Below, piece by piece: positions 48,302 through 57,343 of a stretch of DNA of 64,000 nt. How positions within the stretch are numbered: the stretch's first letter is position 1; each line of letters opens with the position of its first letter. Source of the DNA: Nocardioides sp. SR21 (GTDB lineage Bacteria > Actinomycetota > Actinomycetes > Propionibacteriales > Nocardioidaceae); contig NZ_JAKWJR010000003.1 of NCBI RefSeq assembly GCF_022761125.1, positions 124,001 through 188,000 on the forward strand, written 5' to 3'. Under the pieces are notes generated by a model that saw nothing but the letters and a program-made list of their open reading frames with translations, made no database searches and was not told the origin of the DNA. Position numbers and translations under genes: made by a program.

Positions 48302-51187
48302 TTGACCGACCGTCCCACCCTGACCGAGCTGGACGGCGCGCTGCCGTTCGTCGAGCGCCACATCGGCGTCCGCGAGTCCGACGTCGCCGTGATGCTGGAG
48401 CGTCTCGGCTTCGACTCCCTCGACGCGCTGATGTCCGCGGCCGTGCCCGGCGGCATCCGCACCGCCGCCGAGCTGGACCTGCCGACGGCACTGAGCGAGG
48501 AGGCCACGGCCCGCGAGCTGCGCCAGATCGCGCACGCGAACCGGCCGGGCGAGGCGATGATCGGCCTCGGCTACCACGCCACCATCACGCCGCCGGTGAT
48601 CCGCCGCAACGTGCTCGAGGACCCGAGCTGGTACACCGCGTACACGCCGTACCAGCCGGAGATCTCGCAGGGTCGGCTCGAGGCGCTGCTGAACTTCCAG
48701 ACCGTCGTCGGCGACCTCACCGGTCTCCCGACCGCGAACGCCTCGCTCCTCGACGAGGGCACCGCCGCCGCGGAGGCGATGACGCTGGTACGCCGCGCCA
48801 ACCGGAAGGCGTCGGGCCCGTTCGTGGTCGACGCCGACGCGCTGCCGCAGACGATCGACGTCGTGCGGACCCGCGCCGAGGCGATGGGCATCGAGGTCGT
48901 CGTCGCGGACCTCGCCGAGGGTCTGCCCGACGGCGAGCTGTGCGGTGTCCTGGTGCAGTATCCCGGCGCCTCGGGCCGGGTCCTCGACCCGCGCGGCGTG
49001 ATCGAGCAGGCCCACGAGCGCGACGCGCTCGCCGTCGTGGCTGCCGACCTCCTCGCGCTCACCCTGCTCGAGTCGCCGGGAGCGCTCGGCGCCGACGTCG
49101 CGATCGGCTCCAGCCAGCGCTTCGGCGTCCCGCTGTTCTACGGCGGCCCGCACGCCGGCTACATGTCGGTCGCCGCCGGCCTCGAGCGGCACCTGCCCGG
49201 ACGCCTCGTGGGCGTCTCGGTCGACGCGGAGGGACGCCCGGCGTACCGCCTCGCCCTGCAGACCCGCGAGCAGCACATCCGCCGTGACAAGGCGACCTCG
49301 AACATCTGCACCGCCCAGGTGCTGCTCGCGGTCGTCGCGTCGATGTACGCCGTCTACCACGGTCCCGAGGGGCTGCGCTCGATCGCGATGCGCACCCACC
49401 GGTACGCCGCGGTGCTCGCCGGGGCGCTCGCCGACGCGGGCTTCCCGGTCGAGCACCAGGAGTTCTTCGACACCCTCACGGTCCCCGTCTCCGGGGCGGC
49501 CGACGTGGTGGCCTCCGCCCGCGCGCTCGGCGTGCAGCTCCGACTGATCGACGCCGACCACGTCGGCATCACGACGTCGGAGTGCACCACCCGCTCGACG
49601 ATCAGCAGCGTGCTCAAGGCGTTCGGGGTCTCGACGGGCTCGACCACCGGGACGCTCGACCTCGACGCCGTCGACGCGGCCACCGCGGACGCGCTGCCCG
49701 AGCCGCTGCTGCGCGAGACCGAGTACCTCACGCACGAGGTGTTCTCGACGCACCACAGCGAGACCGCGATGCTGCGCTACCTGCGCAAGCTCTCGGCCCG
49801 CGACTACGCGCTGGACCGCGGCATGATCCCGCTCGGCTCGTGCACGATGAAGCTCAACGCGACCACCGAGATGGAGCCGGTCTCGCTGCCGGGCTTCGCC
49901 GACCTGCACCCGTTCGCCCCGGCCGAGGACGCCGCCGGCTACCGGCAGCTGGTCAACGACCTCGAGGGCTGGCTGGCCGAGGTCACCGGCTACGACCGGG
50001 TCTCGATCCAGCCGAACGCCGGCTCGCAGGGTGAGCTCGCTGGCCTGCTCGCGATCCGCGGCTACCACCGTGCCAACGGCCAGGCCGCACGCGACGTCTG
50101 CCTGATCCCGTCCTCGGCGCACGGCACCAACGCCGCGTCCGCGGTGATGGCCGGCATGCGCGTCGTCGTGGTGAAGTCCACCGACGACGGGGCCGTCGAC
50201 CTCGACGACCTGCGCGCGCAGTGCGAGGCGCACTCCGAGGACCTCGCCGCGATCATGGTGACCTATCCGTCGACGCACGGCGCCTACGAGGACACCATCT
50301 CCGAGCTGTGCGCGATCGTGCACGAGCACGGCGGTCAGGTGTACGTCGACGGCGCGAACCTCAACGCGCTGCTCGGCTACGCCAAGCCCGGAGAGTTCGG
50401 CGGCGACGTGTCGCACCTGAACCTGCACAAGACGTTCTGCATCCCGCACGGCGGCGGCGGCCCCGGCGTCGGCCCGGTCGCGGTCCGCGCGCACCTCGCG
50501 CCGTACCTGCCCTCGCACGCGATGCACCCCGAGGACGCCAAGCGCGCCGGCATCGGCCCGATCAGCGCGGCGCCGTACGGCTCCGCGGGCATCCTGCCGA
50601 TCTCGTGGGCGTACATCCGGCTGATGGGCGCCGCGGGCCTGACCCGGGCGACCGCGGTCGCCGTGCTGTCGGCGAACTACATCGCAGCGCGGCTGGGCGA
50701 GGCGTACCCGGTCCTCTACCGCGGGCACGGCGGGCTGGTCGCCCACGAGTGCATCCTCGACCTGCGCGGGATCACCAAGGACACCGGCGTCTCCGTCGAC
50801 GACGTGGCCAAGCGGCTGGTCGACTACGGCTTCCACGCGCCGACGATGTCGTTCCCGGTCGCCGGCACGCTGATGGTCGAGCCGACCGAGTCCGAGGACC
50901 TCGCCGAGATCGACCGGTTCGTCGACGCGATGATCGCGATCAAGGGCGAGATCGACCGGGTCGCCGCGGGGGAGTGGACCCCGGAGAGCTCGCCGCTGCG
51001 CGGCGCTCCGCACACCTCGCGCGCGCTCGTCGGCGAGTGGGACCGGGCGTACTCCCGCGAGCTCGCGGTGTTCCCGACCGGCATCGACCCCGACAAGTAC
51101 TGGCCGCCGGTCGCGCGCATCGACCAGGCGTACGGCGACCGCAACCTGGTCTGCGCCTGCCCGCCTCTGGAAGCATTCGCTGAGTGA
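48302..51187 (+). CDS. gcvP: Glycine dehydrogenase (decarboxylating), P protein
   Basis: A 961-residue full-length homodimeric-type P protein. The PLP lysine is in [17 protein letters not shown] near residue 704; [13 protein letters not shown] near residue 16 and [29 protein letters not shown] near 95 are typical. It decarboxylates glycine and passes the aminomethyl group to GcvH lipoate. It starts with TTG behind GAGGAG, 6 nt upstream, under a glycine riboswitch. Residues about 443-450 (VSTGSTTG) are encoded by a copy of the dispersed repeat, a likely insertion in a surface linker between the two halves of the enzyme. Confidence 0.95.
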   Translation: MTDRPTLTELDGALPFVERHIGVRESDVAVMLERLGFDSLDALMSAAVPGGIRTAAELDLPTALSEEATARELRQIAHANRPGEAMIGLGYHATITPPVIRRNVLEDPSWYTAYTPYQPEISQGRLEALLNFQTVVGDLTGLPTANASLLDEGTAAAEAMTLVRRANRKASGPFVVDADALPQTIDVVRTRAEAMGIEVVVADLAEGLPDGELCGVLVQYPGASGRVLDPRGVIEQAHERDALAVVAADLLALTLLESPGALGADVAIGSSQRFGVPLFYGGPHAGYMSVAAGLERHLPGRLVGVSVDAEGRPAYRLALQTREQHIRRDKATSNICTAQVLLAVVASMYAVYHGPEGLRSIAMRTHRYAAVLAGALADAGFPVEHQEFFDTLTVPVSGAADVVASARALGVQLRLIDADHVGITTSECTTRSTISSVLKAFGVSTGSTTGTLDLDAVDAATADALPEPLLRETEYLTHEVFSTHHSETAMLRYLRKLSARDYALDRGMIPLGSCTMKLNATTEMEPVSLPGFADLHPFAPAEDAAGYRQLVNDLEGWLAEVTGYDRVSIQPNAGSQGELAGLLAIRGYHRANGQAARDVCLIPSSAHGTNAASAVMAGMRVVVVKSTDDGAVDLDDLRAQCEAHSEDLAAIMVTYPSTHGAYEDTISELCAIVHEHGGQVYVDGANLNALLGYAKPGEFGGDVSHLNLHKTFCIPHGGGGPGVGPVAVRAHLAPYLPSHAMHPEDAKRAGIGPISAAPYGSAGILPISWAYIRLMGAAGLTRATAVAVLSANYIAARLGEAYPVLYRGHGGLVAHECILDLRGITKDTGVSVDDVAKRLVDYGFHAPTMSFPVAGTLMVEPTESEDLAEIDRFVDAMIAIKGEIDRVAAGEWTPESSPLRGAPHTSRALVGEWDRAYSRELAVFPTGIDPDKYWPPVARIDQAYGDRNLVCACPPLEAFAE
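49627..49651. repeat. Dispersed repeat, copy 2, inside gcvP
   Basis: The reverse complement of this segment matches 14091-14115 at 23 of 25 bases. In the gcvP frame it encodes VSTGSTTG between the two P-protein halves; on the other strand it reads PVVEPVETP. No frame disruption results. Confidence 0.7.
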
Positions 51188-52521
51188 CCGCCTCCGTCTC
51201 TGACTCCACCGGCCGCCGGCTCCTGGGCCGGCTCGCCAACGCCCAGTCCACCGGGAAGCTCCCGTCCGTCGTCGGTGGCGTGGTGCGCGACGGTGAACCG
51301 GTGTGGTTCGGGACGTACGGCGGTCCTGCGGTCGACGGGCACGACCCCTTCGACGTGCAGTACCGGATCGGGTCGATCACCAAGACCATGACCGCGGTGC
51401 TGATCCTGCAGCTGGAGCGCGACGGCCGGCTCACGCTGGACGATCCCGCCTCCACGCTGCTCGGCGACGTCGGGTACGCCGACCGCTCGCTGCGCGACCT
51501 GCTCGCGCACAGCTCCGGCATGCAGTCCGAGCCGGCCGGCTCGTGGTGGGAGCGTTCGGCGGGGCTGTCGTTCGACGAGCTGGCGGCGCTCCACGACGGA
51601 TCGGGCGCGGCGTTCGCCGCCAATGACCGGTTCCACTACTCCAACCTCGGCTACGCGCTGCTCGGCGAGGTCGCCGCGCGGCTGCTCGGCTGCACCTGGT
51701 GGGAGGCCGTGCTCCAGCGGGTTCTCACGCCGCTCGGCATGGGCCGGACGTCGTACCTCCCCGAGGGTGCGGCCGCGCAGGGCCAGTCCGTGCACCCGTA
51801 CGACGGCACGTTGGTCCCCGAGCCCGCGACCGACACCGGCGCGATGGCCCCGGCCGGCCAGGTGTGGGCGACGATCCAGGACCTCGCGACGTACGCCGCG
51901 TTCCTGGGCCAGGGGCACCCCGACGTGCTGACGATCGAGGAGCTCGACCGCGCCTACGTGCCGCAGTCGAGCACCCCCGAGGACGGGCTCAGGTCCGTGC
52001 ACGGGCTGGGCTTCCAGGTCTTCGCGGGCGGCTCGGGCACGCTCGCCGGGCACACCGGCTCGATGCCGGGGTTCCTCGCGACCGTGCTGGTCGACCGGAA
52101 GCGGCGCACCGGTGGCGTGGTGCTCGCCAACGCCACCGCCGGCTACTCACCGGCCGCGATCGTGATCGAGCTGCTCGACGAGCTGGAGCGCTGGGAGCCG
52201 GCGCTGCCCGAGCCGTGGCGCCCCTCGGCCGGCGTACCCCCGGAGCTCGCCGGCGTCCCCGGCGTGTGGCACTGGGGCAACACGCCGTTCGTGTTCGCGA
52301 TGGAGGGCACCCGCCTGACAGCCCGCCGCAACGGGATGGCGGCGTACTCCTTCGAGGTGCGCGACGGACGCGTCCTGGGCGTCACCGGCTACCACGCCGG
52401 CGAGGAGCTGAAGATCGTGCGCCGGGCTGACGGGACCGTCGGTCACCTCGACATCGCGACGTTCATCTACACACGGACGCCGTACGACCCGGAGGCGCCG
52501 ATCCCGGGCGGACTGCCCTAG
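51184..52521 (+). CDS. Serine hydrolase of the beta-lactamase / class C PBP family
   Basis: A 445-residue protein. The catalytic SxxK is in [12 protein letters not shown] near residue 64, the tyrosine motif in [13 protein letters not shown] near 155 and the third box in GHTGSMPGF near 291. A C-terminal lipocalin-like domain follows. There is no signal peptide. Such proteins are esterases, peptidases or D-amino-acid-acting enzymes; real beta-lactamase activity is unlikely without export. The GTG start overlaps the gcvP stop as GTGA. The stop shares CTAG with the convergent gene. Confidence 0.8.
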   Translation: MTASVSDSTGRRLLGRLANAQSTGKLPSVVGGVVRDGEPVWFGTYGGPAVDGHDPFDVQYRIGSITKTMTAVLILQLERDGRLTLDDPASTLLGDVGYADRSLRDLLAHSSGMQSEPAGSWWERSAGLSFDELAALHDGSGAAFAANDRFHYSNLGYALLGEVAARLLGCTWWEAVLQRVLTPLGMGRTSYLPEGAAAQGQSVHPYDGTLVPEPATDTGAMAPAGQVWATIQDLATYAAFLGQGHPDVLTIEELDRAYVPQSSTPEDGLRSVHGLGFQVFAGGSGTLAGHTGSMPGFLATVLVDRKRRTGGVVLANATAGYSPAAIVIELLDELERWEPALPEPWRPSAGVPPELAGVPGVWHWGNTPFVFAMEGTRLTARRNGMAAYSFEVRDGRVLGVTGYHAGEELKIVRRADGTVGHLDIATFIYTRTPYDPEAPIPGGLP

Positions 52522-53234
52522 CGCCCTCCGACGGCGGCGATGCTGATCGAGCAGCCGCTGCCGCGAGGGCCCTGGGGCGCGGAGGGACCGGCGAGCTCGA
52601 TGCCGCGCAGCCGACCTCGGTCGGCGACCCCGCCGTTGCCGATGTAGGCCGTCCAGGCGATGTCGTGGCGCTCCACCCGGACCACGCGGGAGTCGTGGGC
52701 CGGCACGCGCACCCGGCCGTCCTGCCGGCATCCGGTCCGGTCGGTGGCCCGGAACCTGATCGCCTGGTCGTTCGTGTTCGTCACCTTCAGGACTCCCGGC
52801 CGGCCGGCGACCTTGGTCACCGCGACGGGGGAGACGGGACGTACCGTGACCGTCAGGGTCGCCGGGGTGAGCCGGGTGCGGCTGCAGACGTAGTAGTCGA
52901 TGGTGTGCGTTCCCCGGGTCCTGTCGTCGCTGCTCACCAGGAGGCGCCCGGCCGGGAAGCCGTACACCGACATGTCCAGCGCGTAGACCGCCGGCACCTG
53001 GGACGACACGATGTCGAACCCCGGGAGCCGGCACACGGCGAGGTCGTCCCCGGTCGGGTCGCTGTCGTTGGTGAGCACGTCGATCTCGCGGGACTCGCCG
53101 GGCCAGACCGTGATCGCGTCGTCGACGACGACCGGGGCCTGCGGGTCCACCTCGTCGGCGAGTGCCGGCGAGGTCGTCGCGAGCGTGATGCCGAGGGTGA
53201 GTGCGACCAACGTGGTGAGAGCGCGTGCCTTCAT
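52518..53234 (-). CDS. Secreted protein with an Ig-like (Big-type) domain
   Basis: A 238-residue protein with a Sec signal (residues 1-26, ending SPALA). The segment VVVDDAITVWPGESREIDVLTNDSDPTGDDLAV is the repeat-type Ig-like/cadherin-like opening found in large surface proteins, and GTHTIDYYVCSRTRLTPATLTVTV closes it. The C-terminal half is a second beta-rich domain with four cysteines. It lacks an anchor, so it is probably secreted. Function is unknown. A weak ribosome site precedes the ATG. Confidence 0.65.
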   Translation of the reverse strand: MKARALTTLVALTLGITLATTSPALADEVDPQAPVVVDDAITVWPGESREIDVLTNDSDPTGDDLAVCRLPGFDIVSSQVPAVYALDMSVYGFPAGRLLVSSDDRTRGTHTIDYYVCSRTRLTPATLTVTVRPVSPVAVTKVAGRPGVLKVTNTNDQAIRFRATDRTGCRQDGRVRVPAHDSRVVRVERHDIAWTAYIGNGGVADRGRLRGIELAGPSAPQGPRGSGCSISIAAVGGR

Positions 53235-53304
53235 GTGTTCCGTCCCGAGCTAGAAGTTCGAGCAGAACGGTAGGTCACGCGCCCTCGCCACGCGGCGTTT
53301 CCGG

Positions 53305-53823
53305 TCAGTCGACCGTCGACTCCTTCGTGACCTGGAGGTCGTACACGAACGCGTTGTCGCAGTCGAGCGGCACCGAGGTGCCCTTCCAGGTGAGCGTCAG
53401 GTCGTTGGCCAGCCGGCGGTGGGTGCCGTCGATCGTGATGTGCTGGCCGGCGTCGTCGTGCTCCTCGTGGACCGGGGTCTTCTTGCCCACGGCGCGCGCG
53501 GTGCCCTCGACGACGGCCTTCTTGCCCTTCAGCTTGAGGACGCCGCGCACGTCGCGCCCGTCCTTGAAGGCCTTCGTGGTCTCGCGGAGGCCGCCGGCGA
53601 CGTCGCCGTCGGCGATCACGATCTGGATCGTGTTGCCGTAGGTGTTGTTCTCGTAGAGCGAGGCGTAGACCTCCTCGCCCCGCCAGGTGCCGGAGCACTC
53701 GAGGAGGATGCCCTTCTCGTTGGTGGTGGTCGGCTCTCCGGCGTACGCCGCGGTGCCCGAGCCGAACAGGCTCGAGGTCGCGACGACGGCCAGGGCGCCC
53801 GTGATCAGCTGGGTGCTGCGCAT
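53305..53823 (-). CDS. Secreted protein of unknown function
   Basis: A 172-residue protein with a Sec signal (residues 1-28, ending AAYAG). The mature part has two cysteines (LLECSGTW and LDCDNAF) that could form a disulfide and a lysine-rich centre (VLKLKGKKAVVEGTARAVGKK). I do not recognise the family. AGGAGAA about 9 nt before the ATG is a good ribosome site. The neighbouring secreted gene on the same strand is 70 bp away, with no shared motif. Confidence 0.6.
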   Translation of the reverse strand: MRSTQLITGALAVVATSSLFGSGTAAYAGEPTTTNEKGILLECSGTWRGEEVYASLYENNTYGNTIQIVIADGDVAGGLRETTKAFKDGRDVRGVLKLKGKKAVVEGTARAVGKKTPVHEEHDDAGQHITIDGTHRRLANDLTLTWKGTSVPLDCDNAFVYDLQVTKESTVD

Positions 53824-53919
53824 GACGGTTGTTCTCCTGTGTGTCGTGGGTGACTGTCAGGAGGGATACGCCCGGACCTGCGGTCCGGTTGCATGCGAGT
53901 TTCGACTGGGCCGAATACC

Positions 53920-53951
53920 GGCCGACTTGTGGGCCGACTTGTGGGCCGACT
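53920..53951. repeat. Direct repeat of 12 bp, 2.7 copies, at the 3' end of the tldE-like gene
   Basis: GGCCGACTTGTG begins at 53920 and 53932, with a partial third unit from 53944 that runs into the stop codon of the tldE-like gene (53950-53952). The copies are identical, which suggests recent slippage. The gap 53824-53949 contains nothing else recognised. Confidence 0.6.
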
Positions 53952-55323
53952 ACTGGGCCTGGGACACGCTCGACATGTTGAAGTCCGGCACCCGCAGCGC
54001 CGGCATCGCGGTGCGTGAGAAGTAGTCGTCGCCCCACTCGCGGCTGAACGCCGGCACGGTGGCCGAGGCGTGCGTGAACCGGTTGAGCAGGTCGATCGGG
54101 CTCTCGTTGAAGCGGTAGTTGTTCACCGCGCCGGTGATCTCGCCGTTCTCGACCAGGTAGACGCCGTCGCGGGTGATGCCGGTCAGCAGCAGCGACTGCG
54201 GGTCGACCTCGCGGATGTACCACAGGCAGGTCAGCAACAGGCCACGCTCGGTGCCGGCCACCAGGTCCTCGATCGACCCGCTCGCGCCGTCGACCGCCAG
54301 CACCAGGTTGTCGATGCCCGGAGTCACCGGCTGCTCGGTCATCGCCGCGGAGTGCCGCGTCTGGATCAGCGACGTCAGCTCGCCGTCGCGGATCCAGTCC
54401 GTGCGGCCGAGCGGCAGGCCGTTGTCGAACACCGACTCCTCGTTGCCCGAGCTCGTGGCCGACGCGAACGGCTGGCACTGGAGACCGGCGTACGCCGGGT
54501 CCGAGAACAGGGTGACGCCCGTCTTCGCGATCCGGTCGCCGAGCCGGGTGCCACCACCTCGCCGGCTGTAGACCGACTGGCCCTCGTGCGCGGTGCGCGC
54601 GCCGGCGTACCAGTAGGCGTCGATCATCAGGTCGGCCATCGCGGTCGGCGGCAGGATCGTGTCGTAGCGCCCGGCGGGCAGGTCGACCTGGCGCTCGGCC
54701 CACCCCAGGCGCCGGGTGAGCTCCGCGTCGATCGCCAGCGGGTCGACGTCGCTGAAGTCGCGCGTCGCCGCACCGACCCAGGCGCTGCGCGAGAGGTCGG
54801 CGGACTTGGCGGTGCAGCCGACGTGACCGGTCGGCTGCACGTGGCGCAGCCGCACGCCGGTCGTCGAGCCGAGGTACGTCGTGGTCAGCTCGTGGTTGAC
54901 GAAGCCGTAGAGCACGCGCTGCTCGGCGGCCGCGCGGCGGAACGCCTCGCCGAGTGCCGGTGCGAGAGCGTCGTACACGTGGATGTCCGTCGGCTCGGAG
55001 GCGGCGTCCCAGTCAGGGGAGACGGCGTCGCGGACCAGCTCGTTGGCGTCCTCGGCGGGTGACGCCGCGCGGGCGGCGCGGTCGGCCGCCTCGACCAGCG
55101 CGGTCACGCCGGCCTGGGTCGTGACGCTGCCGGTCATCGAGCCGGTCGCCGTGCCGACGAAGGAGATCACGGTGACGTCCATGCCGGTCATCACGCCGTT
55201 GGTCGTGAGGGTGTTGTTCGCCCAGCGCAGGTTCGCGCTGGTGCGGTCGTGGACGATCACGACGCAGTCGTCGGCCGTGCTGGTCGCGACGGCGTGCTCC
55301 ACGAACGTCTGGGGCGTGCTCAT
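53950..55323 (-). CDS. tldE: TldE/PmbA-family protein, partner of TldD
   Basis: A 457-residue protein of the TldD/PmbA family without the HExxxH motif, as expected for the non-catalytic partner. Characteristic segments are [15 protein letters not shown] near the N-terminus and [19 protein letters not shown] near residue 405. TldD-TldE is a metalloprotease acting on unfolded or modified peptides, known in microcin and antitoxin processing. The ATG shares one base with the tldD stop (TGATG). Confidence 0.88.
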   Translation of the reverse strand: MSTPQTFVEHAVATSTADDCVVIVHDRTSANLRWANNTLTTNGVMTGMDVTVISFVGTATGSMTGSVTTQAGVTALVEAADRAARAASPAEDANELVRDAVSPDWDAASEPTDIHVYDALAPALGEAFRRAAAEQRVLYGFVNHELTTTYLGSTTGVRLRHVQPTGHVGCTAKSADLSRSAWVGAATRDFSDVDPLAIDAELTRRLGWAERQVDLPAGRYDTILPPTAMADLMIDAYWYAGARTAHEGQSVYSRRGGGTRLGDRIAKTGVTLFSDPAYAGLQCQPFASATSSGNEESVFDNGLPLGRTDWIRDGELTSLIQTRHSAAMTEQPVTPGIDNLVLAVDGASGSIEDLVAGTERGLLLTCLWYIREVDPQSLLLTGITRDGVYLVENGEITGAVNNYRFNESPIDLLNRFTHASATVPAFSREWGDDYFSRTAMPALRVPDFNMSSVSQAQ

Positions 55324-56843
55324 CAGTGACCCGCCTCCTCGGTGGTGTTCAGGATCCGTACGCCGCGGAACAGTGAGGTCGGACAGCCGTGGCTGACGCT
55401 CGCGACCTGTCCTGGTTGGGCCTTGCCGCAGTTGAACGCCCCGCCGAGCTCCCAGGTGTCCGGGCCGCCGACCGCCTCCATCGAGTTCCAGAAGTCGGTC
55501 GTCGTGGCCTGGTACGCCGCGTCGCGGACCTGGCCGACCAGCTCGCCGTCGCGGATCGCGTAGAAGCGCTGTCCGGTGAACTGGAAGTTGAAGCGCTGCA
55601 TGTCGATGCTCCACGACTTGTCGCCGACGACGTAGAGACCGCGTTCCACGCGACCGATCAGCTCGTCGGTGGACGGTCCGTCGGCAGCCGGTTGGAGCGA
55701 GACGTTCGCCATCCGCTGGATCGGGATGTGCCCGGGGGAGTCGGCGTACGCGCATCCGTTGGATCGGCCGGCATTCAGCTCGGGCAGCATCCGGCCCATC
55801 GCGCGGTCGAGCTGGTAGCCGACGAACACCCCGTCGCGGACGATGTCCCACGACTGGGTCTGCACGCCCTCGTCGTCGTAGCCGATGGACGCGAGGCCGT
55901 GCTCGACGGTGCGGTCGCCGGTCACGTTCATGACCGGCGAGCCGTACTGCATGGAGTTGAGCCTGTCCGGCGTCGCGAACGACGTGCCGGCGTAGTTGGC
56001 CTCGTAGCCGAGCGCGCGGTCGAGCTCGGTGGCGTGCCCGATCGACTCGTGGATCGTGAGCCAGAGGTTCGACGGGTGGATCACCAGGTCGTAGGTGCCG
56101 GCCTCGACGCTGGGCGCCTTCAGCTTCTCGGCGAGCAGCTCGGGGACCTGCTCGATCTCGGCGTCCCAGTCCCAGGCGCCGGCGCCGCCGGTGAGGTACT
56201 CCCAGCCGCGGCCGACCGGGGGAGCGATGCTCGCCATCGAGTCGAACGTGTCGGCGCCGGCACCCATCGCCTCGAACCCGGGATGCACGCGGACCCGCTG
56301 CTGGGTGGTGCGGGTGCCGGCGAGGTCGGCGTAGTACTTGTGCTCCTCGACCTGGAGCAGGTGCGCGGAGGCGTGGTCGACCGCGGCGCCGGTGCGCAGC
56401 CGGTTCGTCCAGTCGACGAGCAGCGCGGCCTTCTCGGGGATCGGGACCTGGAACGGGTTCACGTCGTACGACGAGATCCACTCGACGTCGTCGTACACGG
56501 GCTCGTCGGCCAGCTCCACGGGGGCGGTGGTCATCTGCGCGGCGACCCGGGCGACCGCGACGGCGCTCTCGGCGACGCGGACCGCCTCCTCGGGAGTGAG
56601 CACGACGCCGGATGCGAAACCCCAGGCGCCGCCGTGGATCACGCGGACCGCGAAGCCGAGGTCCTCCGTGTCGTTGGCGCCCTGCAGCACGCCGTCGCGC
56701 ACCGCGAGCGTCTGGTAGCGGACCCGCTCGAACCGGAAGTCGGCATGCGTCGCGCCGAGCTCACGGGCTCGGCCGAGCGCGGCGTCGCCGAGGCTGCGGT
56801 AGGGGAGGGAGGTGAACGTCGGATCGAGGGCGCGGCCGTTCAT
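55323..56843 (-). CDS. tldD: TldD metalloprotease subunit
   Basis: A 506-residue protein. The zinc motif HESIGHATELD begins near His265. QSWDIVRDGVFVGYQLDRAMGR and NGCAYADSPGHIPIQRMANVSL follow, the latter matching the conserved second half of TldD. It is the catalytic subunit and forms the pair with the coupled tldE gene. The start ATG follows a TAGGTT -10 by 6 nt, so the operon appears leaderless. Confidence 0.9.
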   Translation of the reverse strand: MNGRALDPTFTSLPYRSLGDAALGRARELGATHADFRFERVRYQTLAVRDGVLQGANDTEDLGFAVRVIHGGAWGFASGVVLTPEEAVRVAESAVAVARVAAQMTTAPVELADEPVYDDVEWISSYDVNPFQVPIPEKAALLVDWTNRLRTGAAVDHASAHLLQVEEHKYYADLAGTRTTQQRVRVHPGFEAMGAGADTFDSMASIAPPVGRGWEYLTGGAGAWDWDAEIEQVPELLAEKLKAPSVEAGTYDLVIHPSNLWLTIHESIGHATELDRALGYEANYAGTSFATPDRLNSMQYGSPVMNVTGDRTVEHGLASIGYDDEGVQTQSWDIVRDGVFVGYQLDRAMGRMLPELNAGRSNGCAYADSPGHIPIQRMANVSLQPAADGPSTDELIGRVERGLYVVGDKSWSIDMQRFNFQFTGQRFYAIRDGELVGQVRDAAYQATTTDFWNSMEAVGGPDTWELGGAFNCGKAQPGQVASVSHGCPTSLFRGVRILNTTEEAGH

Positions 56844-56849
56844 GGTTCG

Positions 56850-56855
56850 AACCTA
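56850..56855 (-). promoter_or_regulatory. -10 element TAGGTT of tldD-tldE
   Basis: On the minus strand TAGGTT is followed by CGAACC (6 nt) and the ATG at 56843. No ribosome site is present. Confidence 0.5.
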
Positions 56856-56872
56856 TCGGGTACCGGCTCTCC

Positions 56873-57343
56873 ATGGCTGACGACACCAAGAAGCTCGTGG
56901 ACCTGCTCGACGACATGCCGATCGGGATGCTGACGACGTTCGGGCCGGAGGGCCCGCGCAGCATCCCGATGGCCCGCCAGGAGGTGGAGCCGGACGCGGA
57001 CCTGTGGTTCATCACCGTCAAGGACTCCGCGCACTCGCGCGCGATCGCGGCCGACCCGCGGGTCTCCCTGACGTTCACCGCACGCGACTCGTGGGTGGCG
57101 GTCTACGGCCGGGCCACGCTCGTGGACGACCGCGCCAAGCTCGCCGAGCTCTGGACGACGTTCGCGGAGGCGTGGCTCCCCGGCGGGCCGGACGACCCGA
57201 ACGCCGTGCTGCTGCGTGTCGACGTCGAGAGCGGGGAGTACTGGGACACCCCTGGCGGCACGATCGCCTCGCTGCTGAGCTTCGCGAAGACCAAGCTGAC
57301 CGGCGAGACGTACGACGCCGACCACGGCACCGTCAGCGGCTGA
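56873..57343 (+). CDS. Pyridoxamine-5'-phosphate-oxidase-fold protein (general stress 26-like)
   Basis: A 156-residue split-barrel flavin-binding protein. MPIGMLTTFGPEGPRSIPMARQEVEPDADLWFIT and HSRAIAADPRVSLTF, then GRATLVDDR and WTTFAEAWLPGGPDDPNAVLL, follow the general stress protein 26 pattern. Likely cofactor is FMN or F420. It overlaps the convergent sbcC gene by 11 bp. Cellular role is unknown; stress-linked expression is typical of relatives. Confidence 0.75.
   Translation: MADDTKKLVDLLDDMPIGMLTTFGPEGPRSIPMARQEVEPDADLWFITVKDSAHSRAIAADPRVSLTFTARDSWVAVYGRATLVDDRAKLAELWTTFAEAWLPGGPDDPNAVLLRVDVESGEYWDTPGGTIASLLSFAKTKLTGETYDADHGTVSG

Noticed and set aside
48194..51013. 939-codon minus-strand open frame opposite gcvP
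   Set aside because: Shadow frame over a full-length P protein and the glycine riboswitch.
51184..52521. Reading the serine hydrolase as an antibiotic-resistance beta-lactamase
   Set aside because: No signal peptide, extra C-terminal domain and linkage to gcvP; family also contains many esterases and peptidases.
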